DNA of 64,000 nucleotides from JAHEDH01 sp963745865 (GCA_963745865.1 CAVUYZ010000002.1:437991-501990); one strand, 5' to 3'. Counted from the stretch's first letter, positions 27,782 to 36,930 are shown. The notes: a model not told the origin generated them from the sequence alone. Numbers and translations: made by a program.

Positions 27782-29405
27782 GTCGGCTGCCGCGTCGCCG
27801 CAGTTCGGCGCGGCGTTCTGCTTCGAGCCGTTCGAGATCGGTCGTTGAATAGTCGACGAAGCTCATCGCGGCGGCGATGGAGCGGTGGCCGGCGACGTCG
27901 CCGATCAACCGGTGCATCTCCTGGGCGACCCTCCGGTAGGTGAGATGTCCCTGCGGTTGGCTCCGCAACTCGATGAGATGGAACGCCTCTCTGGCGTTCA
28001 TCTCCATCATGAACCGGATGTTCGCGGCGAACGGCACGACGTACTGGGCGACATCGGCGCCGAGATCGTGGTGGACCCGCTCGAACAGGCTGCCGGATCG
28101 GTCCATCGCCTCGGTCCATTCCGCCTCGAATCCGGCGTCGACGATGTCGTCGGGGATGTCGAAACCGAGCCGCGTCGAGAGTCTCTGCCATTCGAGCGTC
28201 AACATGCGATGCCGTTGGAGATCCCGGAACGCCGCGAAGTCGCACACGATGTCGAAGCGGTAGTCGAGGTCGTTCCATCGCCCTGGTCGGGCGATGTCGC
28301 CGGTTCTGGCGATCTCCGACCAGCGCTGAGATGATCTCGGTCCGCTGCGACGTCCGTCATCGAGCGGACCTGACGCTGGATCTCGGCGTCGCTCAGCTCG
28401 CTGACCGCGTAGAGGGCCGCAGCAGCGAGATCGGTCTCGGCGTCGGGGTCCCAATCGGTGAGCTCGACCGACCACTCCGATGCGGTCGGTGAACCATCGA
28501 GGTTGGCGGCGATCATCTCGAGGGCGGTTCGGTTGTCCTCGAGATAGGCGGCGGACACGACACCCCGATCCTCCCGATCGACTCTGGTGAGGAACGACGG
28601 GATCACCTTCCGCAGTTCGGCGAGCATCATCTCGCCGTAGCTGCGGACCTCACCCAGCGGGCTGGCCATCATTCGGGTGAGCGACTGCTCGTACGCCTGC
28701 CCGCTGGCGTAGATGCCGACATTGGACATCGTCGAAGCGGGGAGCAGGCCCCTGGCTGCATCGCAGGCCTTGGCTCTGATCGTGGCGTTGTACACGCCGG
28801 GGGAGACGTCGTCCGGACCGGGGGAAGCGGCGCTCGTAGACCTCCCGCATCTCGGCGACGATCCGGGCATAGGTGGTGAACAAGCCCGTCGGTGTGCTCG
28901 AGGTACTCCGCGGTGCAGCTCGGACGGAAGAGATCTCCGGTGGTGTCTGGTATCGGTAACGGTCACCGAGCGGCTTGTCGTAGTAGATGTAGCGGGTGGA
29001 CTGTTCGAGATAGGCGGCCAATCGGCCCCATTCGAGGACCTTCGTCAGGAGGTTGGATGCCTGCTCGCAGGCGAGATGGGTCCCGCCCAGTTGGGCTACC
29101 GAGTCGTCGCCGTACTCGAAGAAGACCCGCTGATAGAGGTCCTCGGCCCGCCGCATGTTCACGAGGGGGTCGGAGTCGGTCAGTCTGTCGGCGATGGCGC
29201 CGATCCCGGTTTCGGGATCGTCGATGAATTCGTCGAGGAACAGGCGCCTGATCGACTTGGAGGTCCGCGAGTAGCGGGCGAACAGGGCGCCCTTGACGAC
29301 CTCAGGGAGGTTGATGAGGGCGAACACCGGGAGGTCCGTGTTGGTGAAGAACTGTTCGAGGACGGCTGATTCCTGTGGGGAGAACGGTTCTCGGAAGTAG
29401 TGCAC
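27750..29405 (-). CDS. thyX: Double-length ThyX-like FAD-dependent thymidylate synthase (frame disrupted at four places)
   Basis: Corrected length is 551 residues with two ThyX-like halves. The first half has the helix ending LEQSTRYIYYD, but the RHR motif is replaced (LEWGRLAAY). The second half has the classic RHR motif in LQRHRMLTLEWQRLS (near plus-strand 28210). ThyX makes dTMP from dUMP using FAD and methylene-tetrahydrofolate. Four one-base shifts are needed, near 28935 (loss), 28887 (gain), 28825 (gain, in a run of five C) and 28327 (loss). They sum to zero, so first and last parts share a frame. The GTG start sits seven bases after a -10 box. Confidence 0.78.
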
Positions 29406-29412
29406 CCGGCCG

Positions 29413-29418
29413 ATTCTA
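29413..29418 (-). promoter_or_regulatory. -10 box of a probable leaderless promoter (thyX)
   Basis: On the minus strand TAGAAT is followed by CGGCCGG and the GTG at 29405, a seven-base spacing with no ribosome binding site. Confidence 0.45.
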
Positions 29419-29465
29419 CGACCCCTCCCGGATCCTCGTGTTCCAGCGTCAGACGGCTCCAGCGG

Positions 29466-29471
29466 TAGAAT
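29466..29471 (+). promoter_or_regulatory. Candidate -10 box (small membrane protein)
   Basis: TAGAAT lies ten bases before the ATG at 29482, so the leader would be only a few bases long. Confidence 0.35.
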
Positions 29472-29481
29472 CGCGAACATC

Positions 29482-29760
29482 ATGGATCCCCGCTCTTTCA
29501 TCCGTTTCGCCCGGATCCTCCTGTACGGGACTGCAGTCCTGCTCTCGGCGGTTCCGTTGATGGTGCTCGTCGATCTCTCTGACGGAGGCACCGGCTACGG
29601 GTTGTGCCCGTCGGGGCTCGGCTCGTGCCGGAATCCCTATTCGGCGGCCCCCGAACTGTCGGCAATCCTCACCGTGGCGTTGATCGTGGTGCTCGCCGGG
29701 ATTCGAGTCACGACCCGAGCCGAGCGTCGCCTCGACACCAAGCACCAGATTCGCCCGTAG
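29482..29760 (+). CDS. Small membrane protein with two helices
   Basis: This 92-residue protein has hydrophobic segments at about 11-30 and 60-77 and a short loop with two cysteines (GLCPSGLGSCRNP) that could face outside and form a disulfide. I recognise no family. It is divergent from thyX and its stop lies 18 bases from the convergent EamA gene. Confidence 0.6.
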   Translation: MDPRSFIRFARILLYGTAVLLSAVPLMVLVDLSDGGTGYGLCPSGLGSCRNPYSAAPELSAILTVALIVVLAGIRVTTRAERRLDTKHQIRP

Positions 29761-29778
29761 GCCGGTCGAGTCGAGATT

Positions 29779-30657
29779 TCAGTGGGCCGGAGAGATCGCT
29801 TCGGCTTCGGTTTCGTGGGGAGCCTCTGACCGGGTGATGACGAGCTGGATGGCTCCAAAGATGAGCAGGCCGCCCACCCATCCCGACACCGTCAATCGCT
29901 CGCCGAGAAGGACGGCGGCGACGAGTACGCCGAACACGGGCTCGGCGGTCAGCAGCAATGCGGTGCGTTCCGATCCGATCCGCGACTGCGCCCACACCTG
30001 GAGCAGGAAGGCGATTGCGCTGACGCCGATCCCGGTGATCACGAGCGCCGGCCACTCCCGTTCTCCCGGCACCGGCAGACCTTCGAAGGCGGCGGACAGT
30101 GCGAGCCCGCCGACCGCGGTGACGAGCAGTTGGACGGCAGTGAAAGGGACGACCGGGTGATGATGTGCGGCGCGTGACAGGAAGACGATGTGTCCGGCGA
30201 ACCCGAATGCGCACGCCAACGTCAGGAAGTCTCCGGAGGCGACCGAGAGCGTTTCGTCGACCGTGAGGAACGCCAGCCCGATCACCGAGATGACGCCACC
30301 GATCACCGCCCACGACGACGGGGGGCGCCGCGCCCACATCGCTGCCAACAGTGGGGTGAAGACCACATAGAGCCCGGTGATGAGCGCCGAGTTGGATGCT
30401 TCGGTCGTGACGAGGCCGGCGGTCTGGAACGAGAACCCGGTCAGGAGCCACAGACCGGCAATCGTCCCGTCGCGCCAGGTCGCCTTGTTCCGTGGTACGG
30501 CCAGTACGAACAGGATGCCGGCCCCGATCAGGAACCGCCATCCGACGAACGCGAACGGAGGGAAGGATTCCACCGCGTCCTTGACCACCACGAAGGTGGT
30601 GCCGAACAGGAAGGCGGCGGCGATGAGTGCTGCGTACGCGGTCCGTGTGACTGTCAT
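29779..30657 (-). CDS. EamA/DMT-family transporter
   Basis: This protein of 292 residues has about ten membrane helices in two EamA repeats (first repeat from AALIAAAFLFGTTFVVVKD, second with TAEPVFGVLVAAVLLGERL). The family exports small metabolites such as amino acids; the substrate cannot be read. I chose the ATG at 30657 because the first helix starts soon after it. The longer open frame upstream runs through the palindromic intergenic region. TACCGT on the minus strand ends ten bases upstream. Confidence 0.88.
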   Translation of the reverse strand: MTVTRTAYAALIAAAFLFGTTFVVVKDAVESFPPFAFVGWRFLIGAGILFVLAVPRNKATWRDGTIAGLWLLTGFSFQTAGLVTTEASNSALITGLYVVFTPLLAAMWARRPPSSWAVIGGVISVIGLAFLTVDETLSVASGDFLTLACAFGFAGHIVFLSRAAHHHPVVPFTAVQLLVTAVGGLALSAAFEGLPVPGEREWPALVITGIGVSAIAFLLQVWAQSRIGSERTALLLTAEPVFGVLVAAVLLGERLTVSGWVGGLLIFGAIQLVITRSEAPHETEAEAISPAH

Positions 30658-30694
30658 CCGGCCCGGCACGGTACCGCCCCCACCGCAGCCGTCC

Positions 30695-30712
30695 CCAAAC
30701 CCAGGGTTGCAG
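30695..30712. repeat. Left arm of an 18-bp inverted repeat
   Basis: CCAAACCCAGGGTTGCAG here pairs with CTGCAACCCTGGGTTCGG at 30801-30818 with one mismatch. The arms lie between the divergent EamA and thioesterase genes. Confidence 0.7.
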
Positions 30713-30771
30713 GCGCGATATGTCGTGCCAGGAGCCCGCAGTTGGCACGGCGCCTCGTCCGCCCGATCATT

Positions 30772-30785
30772 CTGCGGGCCCGCAG
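30772..30785. repeat. Perfect 14-bp palindrome
   Basis: CTGCGGGCCCGCAG is its own reverse complement and lies inside the larger inverted repeat. It could be an operator for a dimeric repressor or part of a folded element. Confidence 0.55.
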
Positions 30786-30800
30786 CACGGTATGTCTTCA

Positions 30801-30818
30801 CTGCAACCCTGGGTTCGG
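30801..30818. repeat. Right arm of an 18-bp inverted repeat
   Basis: CTGCAACCCTGGGTTCGG pairs with the arm at 30695-30712, 88 bases away. Confidence 0.7.
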
Positions 30819-30844
30819 AATCGGCGCGAGGGGCATTGGGTTTC

Positions 30845-30850
30845 TACGCT
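30845..30850 (+). promoter_or_regulatory. -10 box of a probable leaderless promoter (thioesterase)
   Basis: TACGCT is followed by GGCGGT and the GTG at 30857; no ribosome binding site is present. Confidence 0.45.
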
Positions 30851-30856
30851 GGCGGT

Positions 30857-31303
30857 GTGGATGCAGCGATGACGCGATGGGTCGAAGAGATCAGGGCCGA
30901 CTTCGGCGAGGGGTGCTTCGCTTGCGGCCGTGAGAACCCGCAAGGGCTCCATCTGAGCGAGTGGGACCTGGACGACGACGCGGTCACCGCCGTCTTCGAC
31001 CCGCAGGAGCATCACATCGGAGCCGGCGACACGCTGCACGGCGGGCTCGCAGCCACGGCGCTCGACGAAGCGCTGGTCTGGGCCGGGCTCATGATCGAGC
31101 GGGTGCTGACAGTGACGGGCACGCTCGATCTCAGGTTCCGTCGGCCCTTGTATGTGGCCGATCGGATCACCGCCACCGGCCGGGTCGATGAACGGCGCGG
31201 GCGCCGACTCCGTCTGTCTGGCACGCTCGAGACCGAGCGCGGGGTGGCGGTCGAGGCGGAGGGCCTCTACATCGCCACCCGTGAGTTCGAGCCGCCGGCA
31301 TGA
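30857..31303 (+). CDS. PaaI-type hotdog-fold thioesterase
   Basis: This protein of 148 residues has a cysteine pair near the N-terminus (CFACGRENPQGLHL) and the hotdog-fold core with GDTLHGGLAATALDEALVW, where the HGG segment and Asp are typical of PaaI-like acyl-CoA thioesterases. The second half (LDLRFRRPLYVADRITATG) completes the fold. The CFxCGxxNPxGL start is common in this subfamily. The start is GTG 30857 or ATG 30869. The acyl substrate is unknown. Confidence 0.85.
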   Translation: MDAAMTRWVEEIRADFGEGCFACGRENPQGLHLSEWDLDDDAVTAVFDPQEHHIGAGDTLHGGLAATALDEALVWAGLMIERVLTVTGTLDLRFRRPLYVADRITATGRVDERRGRRLRLSGTLETERGVAVEAEGLYIATREFEPPA

Positions 31304-31323
31304 GCCTCGCCGGTTGTCTCCCG

Positions 31324-31329
31324 TAGTCT
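31324..31329 (+). promoter_or_regulatory. -10 box of a probable leaderless promoter (nth)
   Basis: TAGTCT is followed by GCCGCAG and the ATG at 31337, a seven-base spacing without a ribosome binding site. Confidence 0.5.
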
Positions 31330-31336
31330 GCCGCAG

Positions 31337-32008
31337 ATGCCGAGGGAACGAACCGACGGGTCAGTGCCGACCCGCAAGGAGAAAGGCAAAGCTCGCGCCG
31401 TCTGGAACCGGCTGCTCGCCCGATATCCCGAGATCGCCACTGCCCTCGACTACCAGAGCCCCTGGCAACTCCTGGTGTCGACGGTGCTCAGCGCCCAGAC
31501 CACCGACGAGAACGTCAACAAGGTGGCGCCCGTGCTCTTCGAGGCCTATCCGAGCCCCGAGGACCTCGCCGGTGCCTCGCTCAGCGCGGTCGAGGAGATC
31601 GTGTTCTCGACCGGGTTCTATCGACAGAAGGCAGCCTCGGTGGTGTCACTGGCGCAAGACCTGGTCGAACGCTTCGACGGCGAGGTTCCCGCAAACCTCG
31701 ATGACCTGGTCACGCTGCGAGGGGTCGGTCGGAAGACCGCCAGCGTCGTGCTGGCCGAGGCGTTCGACATCCCGGCGATCGCAGTCGACACGCATGTGAA
31801 GCGGACCACCAATCGGATCGGCCTGGTCGACGTGCAGGATCCGGTCAAGATCGAGCGAGACCTCAAGGCGCTGTATCCCGAAGACACATGGGCCGGGTTG
31901 TCGATGCGGTTCATCCAGTTCGGCCGTGACGTGTGCGACGCCCGATCGCCGAAGTGCTTCGACTGTGAGATGGTGCCGCTGTGCGACTTCGAAGACAAGA
32001 ACCTGTGA
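31337..32008 (+). CDS. nth: Endonuclease III
   Basis: This DNA glycosylase/AP lyase of 223 residues removes oxidised pyrimidines. The helix-hairpin-helix LRGVGRKTASVVL contains the catalytic Lys, followed by the Asp in AVDTHVKR. The C-terminal 4Fe-4S ligands are spaced C-x6-C-x2-C-x5-C (VCDARSPKCFDCEMVPLC). Length and motifs are complete. The MATE gene begins one base after the stop. Confidence 0.95.
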   Translation: MPRERTDGSVPTRKEKGKARAVWNRLLARYPEIATALDYQSPWQLLVSTVLSAQTTDENVNKVAPVLFEAYPSPEDLAGASLSAVEEIVFSTGFYRQKAASVVSLAQDLVERFDGEVPANLDDLVTLRGVGRKTASVVLAEAFDIPAIAVDTHVKRTTNRIGLVDVQDPVKIERDLKALYPEDTWAGLSMRFIQFGRDVCDARSPKCFDCEMVPLCDFEDKNL

Positions 32009-32009
32009 G

Positions 32010-33314
32010 GTGACTGCCCGGATCTCGAACCGGCAGATCCTGGCGCTCGCCGTCCCGGCACTCGGATCGCTGGCCGCAGACCCCGTCCTCTCGCTCGTCG
32101 ACACCGCCTTCGTCGGACGTCTCGGAGCGGTTCCGCTCGGCGCGCTCGGCGTCGATGCAGCGATCTTCGGCTTTGCCTTCGCTGTCTTCAACTTCCTGGC
32201 CTATGCGACGACGCCGCTCGTGGCCCAGGCACGGGGCCGTGGTCAGATCGTGGAATCGGGGCGGGTCGTGCAGCGGGCGATGGTGCTGGCCGTCCTGGTC
32301 GGGACCGCCTCCACGTTGGTGCTGTTGGTCGGGTCCCGGTTTCTCGTCGGGCTCATGCAGGCCGGTCCCGAGTTGATCGATCCCGCCGTGTCATATCTGC
32401 GGATCCGATCGCTTGCGGTGCCGGCGGTGCTGCTGATCCTGGCGGCCAACGGGGCCTATCGCGGCTTCCAGGACACCAGGACGCCGTTGTACGTGACGAT
32501 CGCAGTCAACGCGCTCAACATCGTTCTGGATCCGGTCTTGATCTTCGGCTTCGACTTCGGGCTGGAAGGAGCCGCCTGGGCGACGCTCACCGCCCAATGG
32601 ATCGGAGCCGGCATCTTCGTCTGGCTGCTCGTACGACGAGGCAGGGCAGAGCAGTGGCCGGTCGAACGGGTGCAGATGGCCGAGTTACGAGCGTTCCTCG
32701 GCATCGGATCGATCCTGATCGTCCGGACGGCGCTGCTCGTGCTGTCGCTGAGCTTTGCCACCGCCGTGGCCGCCAGATCAGGCACCGTCGACGTGGCGGC
32801 TCACCAGGTCGTCAGCCAGCTGTGGTTCCTGCTGGCCATGATCGTCGACGCCGTGGCAATTGCGGCTCAGGCGCTGGTCGCCGATCTCGCCGGGCGCGAT
32901 GACGCCGAGGGAGCCAGAGCGCTGTCGAATCGGCTGCTGGGGTGGGGTGCGGTTGCGGGTGTCGTGCTGCTCGTCGGGCTGTTGGCGGCCGGGACGATGT
33001 TGTCCTCGGCCTTCACCGACGACGCAGGGGTGCAGGCGGCGATCAGGTCGGTCATCCCGATCGCAGCGGGAATGCAGCCGCTGGCCGCCGTGGTGTTCGT
33101 TCTCGACGGCGTGTTTCTCGCCGTGTTGGCGATCCGCAAGCTGGTGGCATCAACGGCAGCGGGGTTCGTGGCCGCCGCATCGGTCCTGACCGCAACGCTC
33201 GTCTTCGGCTGGGGTCTGATCGGTGTGTGGTGGGCCATCACCGCGATGATCGTCGCCCGGCTCGTGGTCCTCGCCTGGTTCTATCGGTCGGCTTCGACGT
33301 GGTCGAGCTCCTGA
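32010..33314 (+). CDS. MATE-family multidrug/toxin exporter
   Basis: This polytopic protein of 434 residues has about twelve helices in two homologous halves. The start (ALAVPALGSLAADPVLSLVDTAFVGRLG) is typical of the MATE/DinF branch. It exports drugs or metabolites in exchange for Na+ or H+. The GTG start at 32010 directly follows nth, suggesting co-transcription. The end overlaps the convergent MFS gene by 34 bases, both C-termini being shared. Confidence 0.9.
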   Translation: MTARISNRQILALAVPALGSLAADPVLSLVDTAFVGRLGAVPLGALGVDAAIFGFAFAVFNFLAYATTPLVAQARGRGQIVESGRVVQRAMVLAVLVGTASTLVLLVGSRFLVGLMQAGPELIDPAVSYLRIRSLAVPAVLLILAANGAYRGFQDTRTPLYVTIAVNALNIVLDPVLIFGFDFGLEGAAWATLTAQWIGAGIFVWLLVRRGRAEQWPVERVQMAELRAFLGIGSILIVRTALLVLSLSFATAVAARSGTVDVAAHQVVSQLWFLLAMIVDAVAIAAQALVADLAGRDDAEGARALSNRLLGWGAVAGVVLLVGLLAAGTMLSSAFTDDAGVQAAIRSVIPIAAGMQPLAAVVFVLDGVFLAVLAIRKLVASTAAGFVAAASVLTATLVFGWGLIGVWWAITAMIVARLVVLAWFYRSASTWSSS

Positions 33315-34516
33315 CCCATCGTTTCGGGCAACTGCAAGGTCAGCACCACTGCGGCGACGACGCCGACGCCGAGGGCGAGCACTGTTGCCGACAGTCCGAT
33401 GTGGTCGATCGTCAGCGCACCGACGAGCAGTCCGATTGCGCTGCCGATCATCGCCAGATAGGCGCCAGCAGTGCCCGCCGACGTCCGGAACTCGGTCGGG
33501 AACAATTCGGCTCGATGGCTGGCGGACGCCGGGAGGAACGCAAACGTTCCGAACGTGGAGGCGACGATGGCGAGCACGAGGACCGGCAGGAACTCGATGT
33601 AGTACAGGGTGATTCCACCGGCGAGGACGGCGAGCAGGGAGATCACGCTGGTGGTGCGACGACCGATGACGTCGGCCAATCGACCGCCGACGAAGAACCC
33701 GAGCCCTCCGATGGTCCCTCCGACCAATGAGATGGTGACGGCCTGTCCGGTCGAATAGCCGAGATCGCCGACGAGGCGTTCCGTCGAGAACGCCAGGCCG
33801 ACCGACGTGAACGCGCTGGCGAGCAAGACGGCGACCGCCGAGATCCAGAAGACGCGAGCAAAGGGGCTGCGGATGAGCCCCAGGAGCGGTCGTCGCACCG
33901 GCTTCTCGATCACCTCGAACAGCGGGCTCTCGTGGAGATCCTTGAACAGGAACGGGATCAGCAGCAGCGCCAGCGCCGACAGCCCGAAGATGAGTCTCCA
34001 ACCGTCGCTCCTGTCGGCCAGCGGCAACGCCAGGAGACCGAGACCGGCTCCGAAGCTTCCGCCGGCGCCGTACAACGAGATACCGAAGGCTCGCAGTTGG
34101 GGTCTGACCTCCTCGGCGATGAGGACGACGGCCAGCGTTCCGAGCGCGGTTCCCCCGATTCGCACCAGAGATTGCAGAATTGTGAACACTGCGGCCGAAT
34201 CGACGAATCCAGTCGCTGCGTCCGCCACCATGACGAGCATGAACGCAGCGATCAGCGGAATCTTGCGGCCTTTGCGGTCTCCCCACACCGCAAACGCCAG
34301 CGCCCCGAACCCGGCGAGCCGGGTCACTCCCAGCACCAGGCTGATCTCGGCTTCGGACATGCCGAGGGCGACCCGGGTGAACGGGATCGTCGCCGACAAA
34401 TTGGATCCCGCATATCCTTGGCCTATCCCGACGGCCCACATGATGAACACGACCGCGCGCTCTACAGGCAGGAAGCGCTTGACCGGAAACAGGCTGGCGG
34501 TCAGGCGGGTGAGCAC
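33281..34516 (-). CDS. MFS transporter (sugar/metabolite family)
   Basis: This protein of 411 residues has about twelve helices. Between helices 2 and 3 is AVWGDRKGRKIPLI, and between helices 8 and 9 GGRLADVIGRRTTSV, both matching the MFS D-R-x-G-R-[KR] signature. The substrate is unknown. I start at GTG 34516 because a -10 box lies six bases upstream and the upstream open frame is shared with the divergent ccdA promoter region. Confidence 0.88.
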   Translation of the reverse strand: MLTRLTASLFPVKRFLPVERAVVFIMWAVGIGQGYAGSNLSATIPFTRVALGMSEAEISLVLGVTRLAGFGALAFAVWGDRKGRKIPLIAAFMLVMVADAATGFVDSAAVFTILQSLVRIGGTALGTLAVVLIAEEVRPQLRAFGISLYGAGGSFGAGLGLLALPLADRSDGWRLIFGLSALALLLIPFLFKDLHESPLFEVIEKPVRRPLLGLIRSPFARVFWISAVAVLLASAFTSVGLAFSTERLVGDLGYSTGQAVTISLVGGTIGGLGFFVGGRLADVIGRRTTSVISLLAVLAGGITLYYIEFLPVLVLAIVASTFGTFAFLPASASHRAELFPTEFRTSAGTAGAYLAMIGSAIGLLVGALTIDHIGLSATVLALGVGVVAAVVLTLQLPETMGQELDHVEADR

Positions 34517-34522
34517 CCCCCG

Positions 34523-34528
34523 AGGGTA
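34523..34528 (-). promoter_or_regulatory. -10 box of a probable leaderless promoter (MFS gene)
   Basis: On the minus strand TACCCT is followed by CGGGGG and the GTG at 34516. Confidence 0.45.
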
Positions 34529-34608
34529 CGACAAAGACTGTCGTGGCTCCGTAACTGTCTGTGTGTCGTTGGGGAACACGGCACCGCCCCGGAGGGTTGG
34601 AGACTCTG

Positions 34609-35385
34609 ATGGATGACTTCGGACAACTCGGCTTCGCACTTCAGGCCCTTTTTGCGTTCGGCGGCGGGATCATCGCCTTCCTGTCACCGTGCGTCCTTCC
34701 GCTCGTGCCCGGCTATCTCGGCCTGATGTCGGGGTACTCGATCGCCGATCTCCAGTCGGGCGACGCCGGTAGGTGGCGCATGCTTCGGGTCACCAGCCTG
34801 TTCGTGCTGGGGTTCACATCGGTGTTCGTTGCGCTTGGCGCTGGTGCCACCCAGATCTCCCGTTTCTTGATCTCGAACCAGTCGGTCACCGGGCGGATCG
34901 CTGGCGCCGTCGTGATCGGCTTTTCAATCATCATGATCGGGTCGGCGTTCACCAACCGGGGCCCGTTCGGGTTCTTCGCTCGCGAACGACGGATGGATGT
35001 CCGGCCGTCGAAGCTGGGTGGCTGGGCGCCACCGATCATGGGTGTCGCCTTCGGGTTCGGCTGGTCGGCGTGCATCGGCCCGATCCTCGCCGGCGTGCTC
35101 ACCATCGCAGGAACCCGCGAGACGGTGGGGCAAGGGATGTTGCTGCTGTTCCTGTTCGCAATGGGGCTGGGTGTTCCCTTCATCCTCACTGGACTCGGCC
35201 TGTCGAAGGCGTTGTCGGTGATGACGTCGTTCCGGAAGTGGATGCGGCCCGTCAACATCGCCTCGGGCGCCCTGATGTTTGCGTTCGGCGTCTTGCTCCT
35301 CACCGGGAACGTGACCCGCCTCTCGAGTTTCTTCGTCGACATCTTCCTCAAGGTCCCCTTCCTCGAAGACCTCGCATCCATCTGA
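34609..35385 (+). CDS. ccdA: CcdA/DsbD-type thiol-disulfide membrane protein
   Basis: This protein of 258 residues has six membrane helices and the two redox cysteines in FLSPCVLPLVPGYL (about residue 27) and GWSACIGPILAG. It passes electrons from cytoplasmic thioredoxin to the outside for cytochrome c maturation or disulfide reduction. No cytochrome c genes are next to it, so the partner is unknown. The ATG follows GGAGGGTTGGAGA, a reasonable ribosome binding site. Confidence 0.92.
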   Translation: MDDFGQLGFALQALFAFGGGIIAFLSPCVLPLVPGYLGLMSGYSIADLQSGDAGRWRMLRVTSLFVLGFTSVFVALGAGATQISRFLISNQSVTGRIAGAVVIGFSIIMIGSAFTNRGPFGFFARERRMDVRPSKLGGWAPPIMGVAFGFGWSACIGPILAGVLTIAGTRETVGQGMLLLFLFAMGLGVPFILTGLGLSKALSVMTSFRKWMRPVNIASGALMFAFGVLLLTGNVTRLSSFFVDIFLKVPFLEDLASI

Positions 35386-35416
35386 CCGCGGCGTCGAGCT
35401 GGGCAGACAGCGGCGG

Positions 35417-35422
35417 TACCCT
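35417..35422 (+). promoter_or_regulatory. -10 box of a probable leaderless promoter (trpE)
   Basis: TACCCT is followed by CGCGTTC and the trpE ATG at 35430. A leaderless trpE transcript would exclude a leader-peptide attenuator. Confidence 0.45.
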
Positions 35423-35429
35423 CGCGTTC

Positions 35430-36899
35430 ATGCAGTTCACGCCCGATCTGGAGACGTTTCTCGAGCTCGCCGAGCGGTATCCCGTCGTGCCGATCTCCGT
35501 CGAGGTGCTCGCCGACCGCGAGACGCCGGTGACGGTCTTCGAGAAGTTGGTCGGTTCCGAGCCCGGGTTTCTCCTCGAATCCGTCGAGGGCGGAGAGAAT
35601 TGGGCGCGGTGGAGCTTCGTCGGATGGGATCCCCGGTTCACGTTCAGGGCGTCCGAGGGGGTGTCGAGCGTTGACGACCCCTCGGTCGAGTTGGCGGACG
35701 GCGATCCGCTGGCCGTGCTCGAAGAGCTGATCGGTCGCTTCGAGACACCGGACCGGCCCGACCTGCCTCCGCTCCACACGGGAATCGTTGGATACATGGC
35801 CTACGACGCTGTGCGGTATGTCGAGCACCTGCCCGACAAGCCACCGGACGACCGTGGCCTCCCGGACATGGTGTGGCAGTTCGTGGGAGCGATGGCGGCG
35901 ATCGATCGTTTCAGCCAGTCGGTCGTGATGATCAGGAACGTCTTCATCGGCGACGATCCAACCGCCCAGTACGAGGCGGCGACTGCGGCCGTCATCGACG
36001 ATCTCGACCGGCTCGGGTCCGGGAGTTCGTATCAGCTCGGGGCGTTCGACTCCTCGGGAAGCGCTCCGGATTTCACGTCGACATTCGATCGCTCGGGCTT
36101 CATGGCGGCGGTCGAGACGGCGAAGGATCACATCGTTGCCGGCGACGCTTTCCAGATCGTGCTCAGCCAGCGTCTCGAGACCGACTTCGACGGCGACCCC
36201 TTTGCCATGTATCGGGCGTTGCGGGTCGTGAACCCCAGCCCGTTCCTCTTCTTCGTTCGAGATCCCGAGGTCACCGTCGTTGGAGCGTCTCCAGAGGTGA
36301 TGACCCGGGTGCGCGACGGGGTGGTGTATTCGCGTCCGATCGCTGGGACGCGTCCCCGTGGGAAGACCGAGGACGAAGATCGGGCGCTCGAAGAGGAATT
36401 GCTAGCCGACCCGAAGGAACGGGCCGAGCACGTGATGCTGATCGACCTCGCCCGCAATGACGTCGGCCGTGTGGCAGAGTTCGCCACGGTGACCGTTGAC
36501 GACCTGATGGTGATCGAGCGGTACAGCCATGTGATGCACATCGTCTCGGGTGTGTCGGGAAAGCTGAGAGATGGCGTTGGCCCGGTCGACGTGATCAGGG
36601 CCACCTTCCCGCACGGCACCGTGTCTGGTGCGCCAAAGGTCCGGGCGATGCAGATCATCGACTCGCTGGAGCCGACCGCCCGCGGACCCTATGCGGGGGC
36701 TGTCGGGTACCTCGACTTCTCAGGGAACATCGACACCTGTATCTGTCTGCGAACGATCGTGGTCGCCGACGGCACAGCATGGGTGCAGGCCGGGGCAGGG
36801 CTGGTCGCAGACTCCGACCCGGCGACCGAGTTCGACGAGACCATGAGCAAAGCCGCCGCCGCCCTGTCCGCCATCCAAGCCGCCAAGAGCCTCACATGA
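35430..36899 (+). CDS. trpE: Anthranilate synthase component I
   Basis: This protein of 489 residues makes anthranilate from chorismate. The N-terminal domain carries FLLESVEG (residues 49-56), the LLES motif that binds tryptophan for feedback inhibition. The C-terminal chorismate-binding domain has the region around LIDLARNDVGRV, TFPHGTVSGAPK and the GAVGYLDFSGN segment. The partner subunit gene trpG is not in the window. trpC-F-B-A follow 4.8 kb later after unrelated genes. Confidence 0.95.
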   Translation: MQFTPDLETFLELAERYPVVPISVEVLADRETPVTVFEKLVGSEPGFLLESVEGGENWARWSFVGWDPRFTFRASEGVSSVDDPSVELADGDPLAVLEELIGRFETPDRPDLPPLHTGIVGYMAYDAVRYVEHLPDKPPDDRGLPDMVWQFVGAMAAIDRFSQSVVMIRNVFIGDDPTAQYEAATAAVIDDLDRLGSGSSYQLGAFDSSGSAPDFTSTFDRSGFMAAVETAKDHIVAGDAFQIVLSQRLETDFDGDPFAMYRALRVVNPSPFLFFVRDPEVTVVGASPEVMTRVRDGVVYSRPIAGTRPRGKTEDEDRALEEELLADPKERAEHVMLIDLARNDVGRVAEFATVTVDDLMVIERYSHVMHIVSGVSGKLRDGVGPVDVIRATFPHGTVSGAPKVRAMQIIDSLEPTARGPYAGAVGYLDFSGNIDTCICLRTIVVADGTAWVQAGAGLVADSDPATEFDETMSKAAAALSAIQAAKSLT

Positions 36900-36930
36900 C
36901 CCCCCGCACGACACACTCTCCGTATCGAAT

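Noticed and set aside
35400..35430. Tryptophan attenuator or leader peptide before trpE
   Set aside because: The -10 box lies seven bases from the start codon and there is no short Trp-rich ORF or alternative hairpin upstream.
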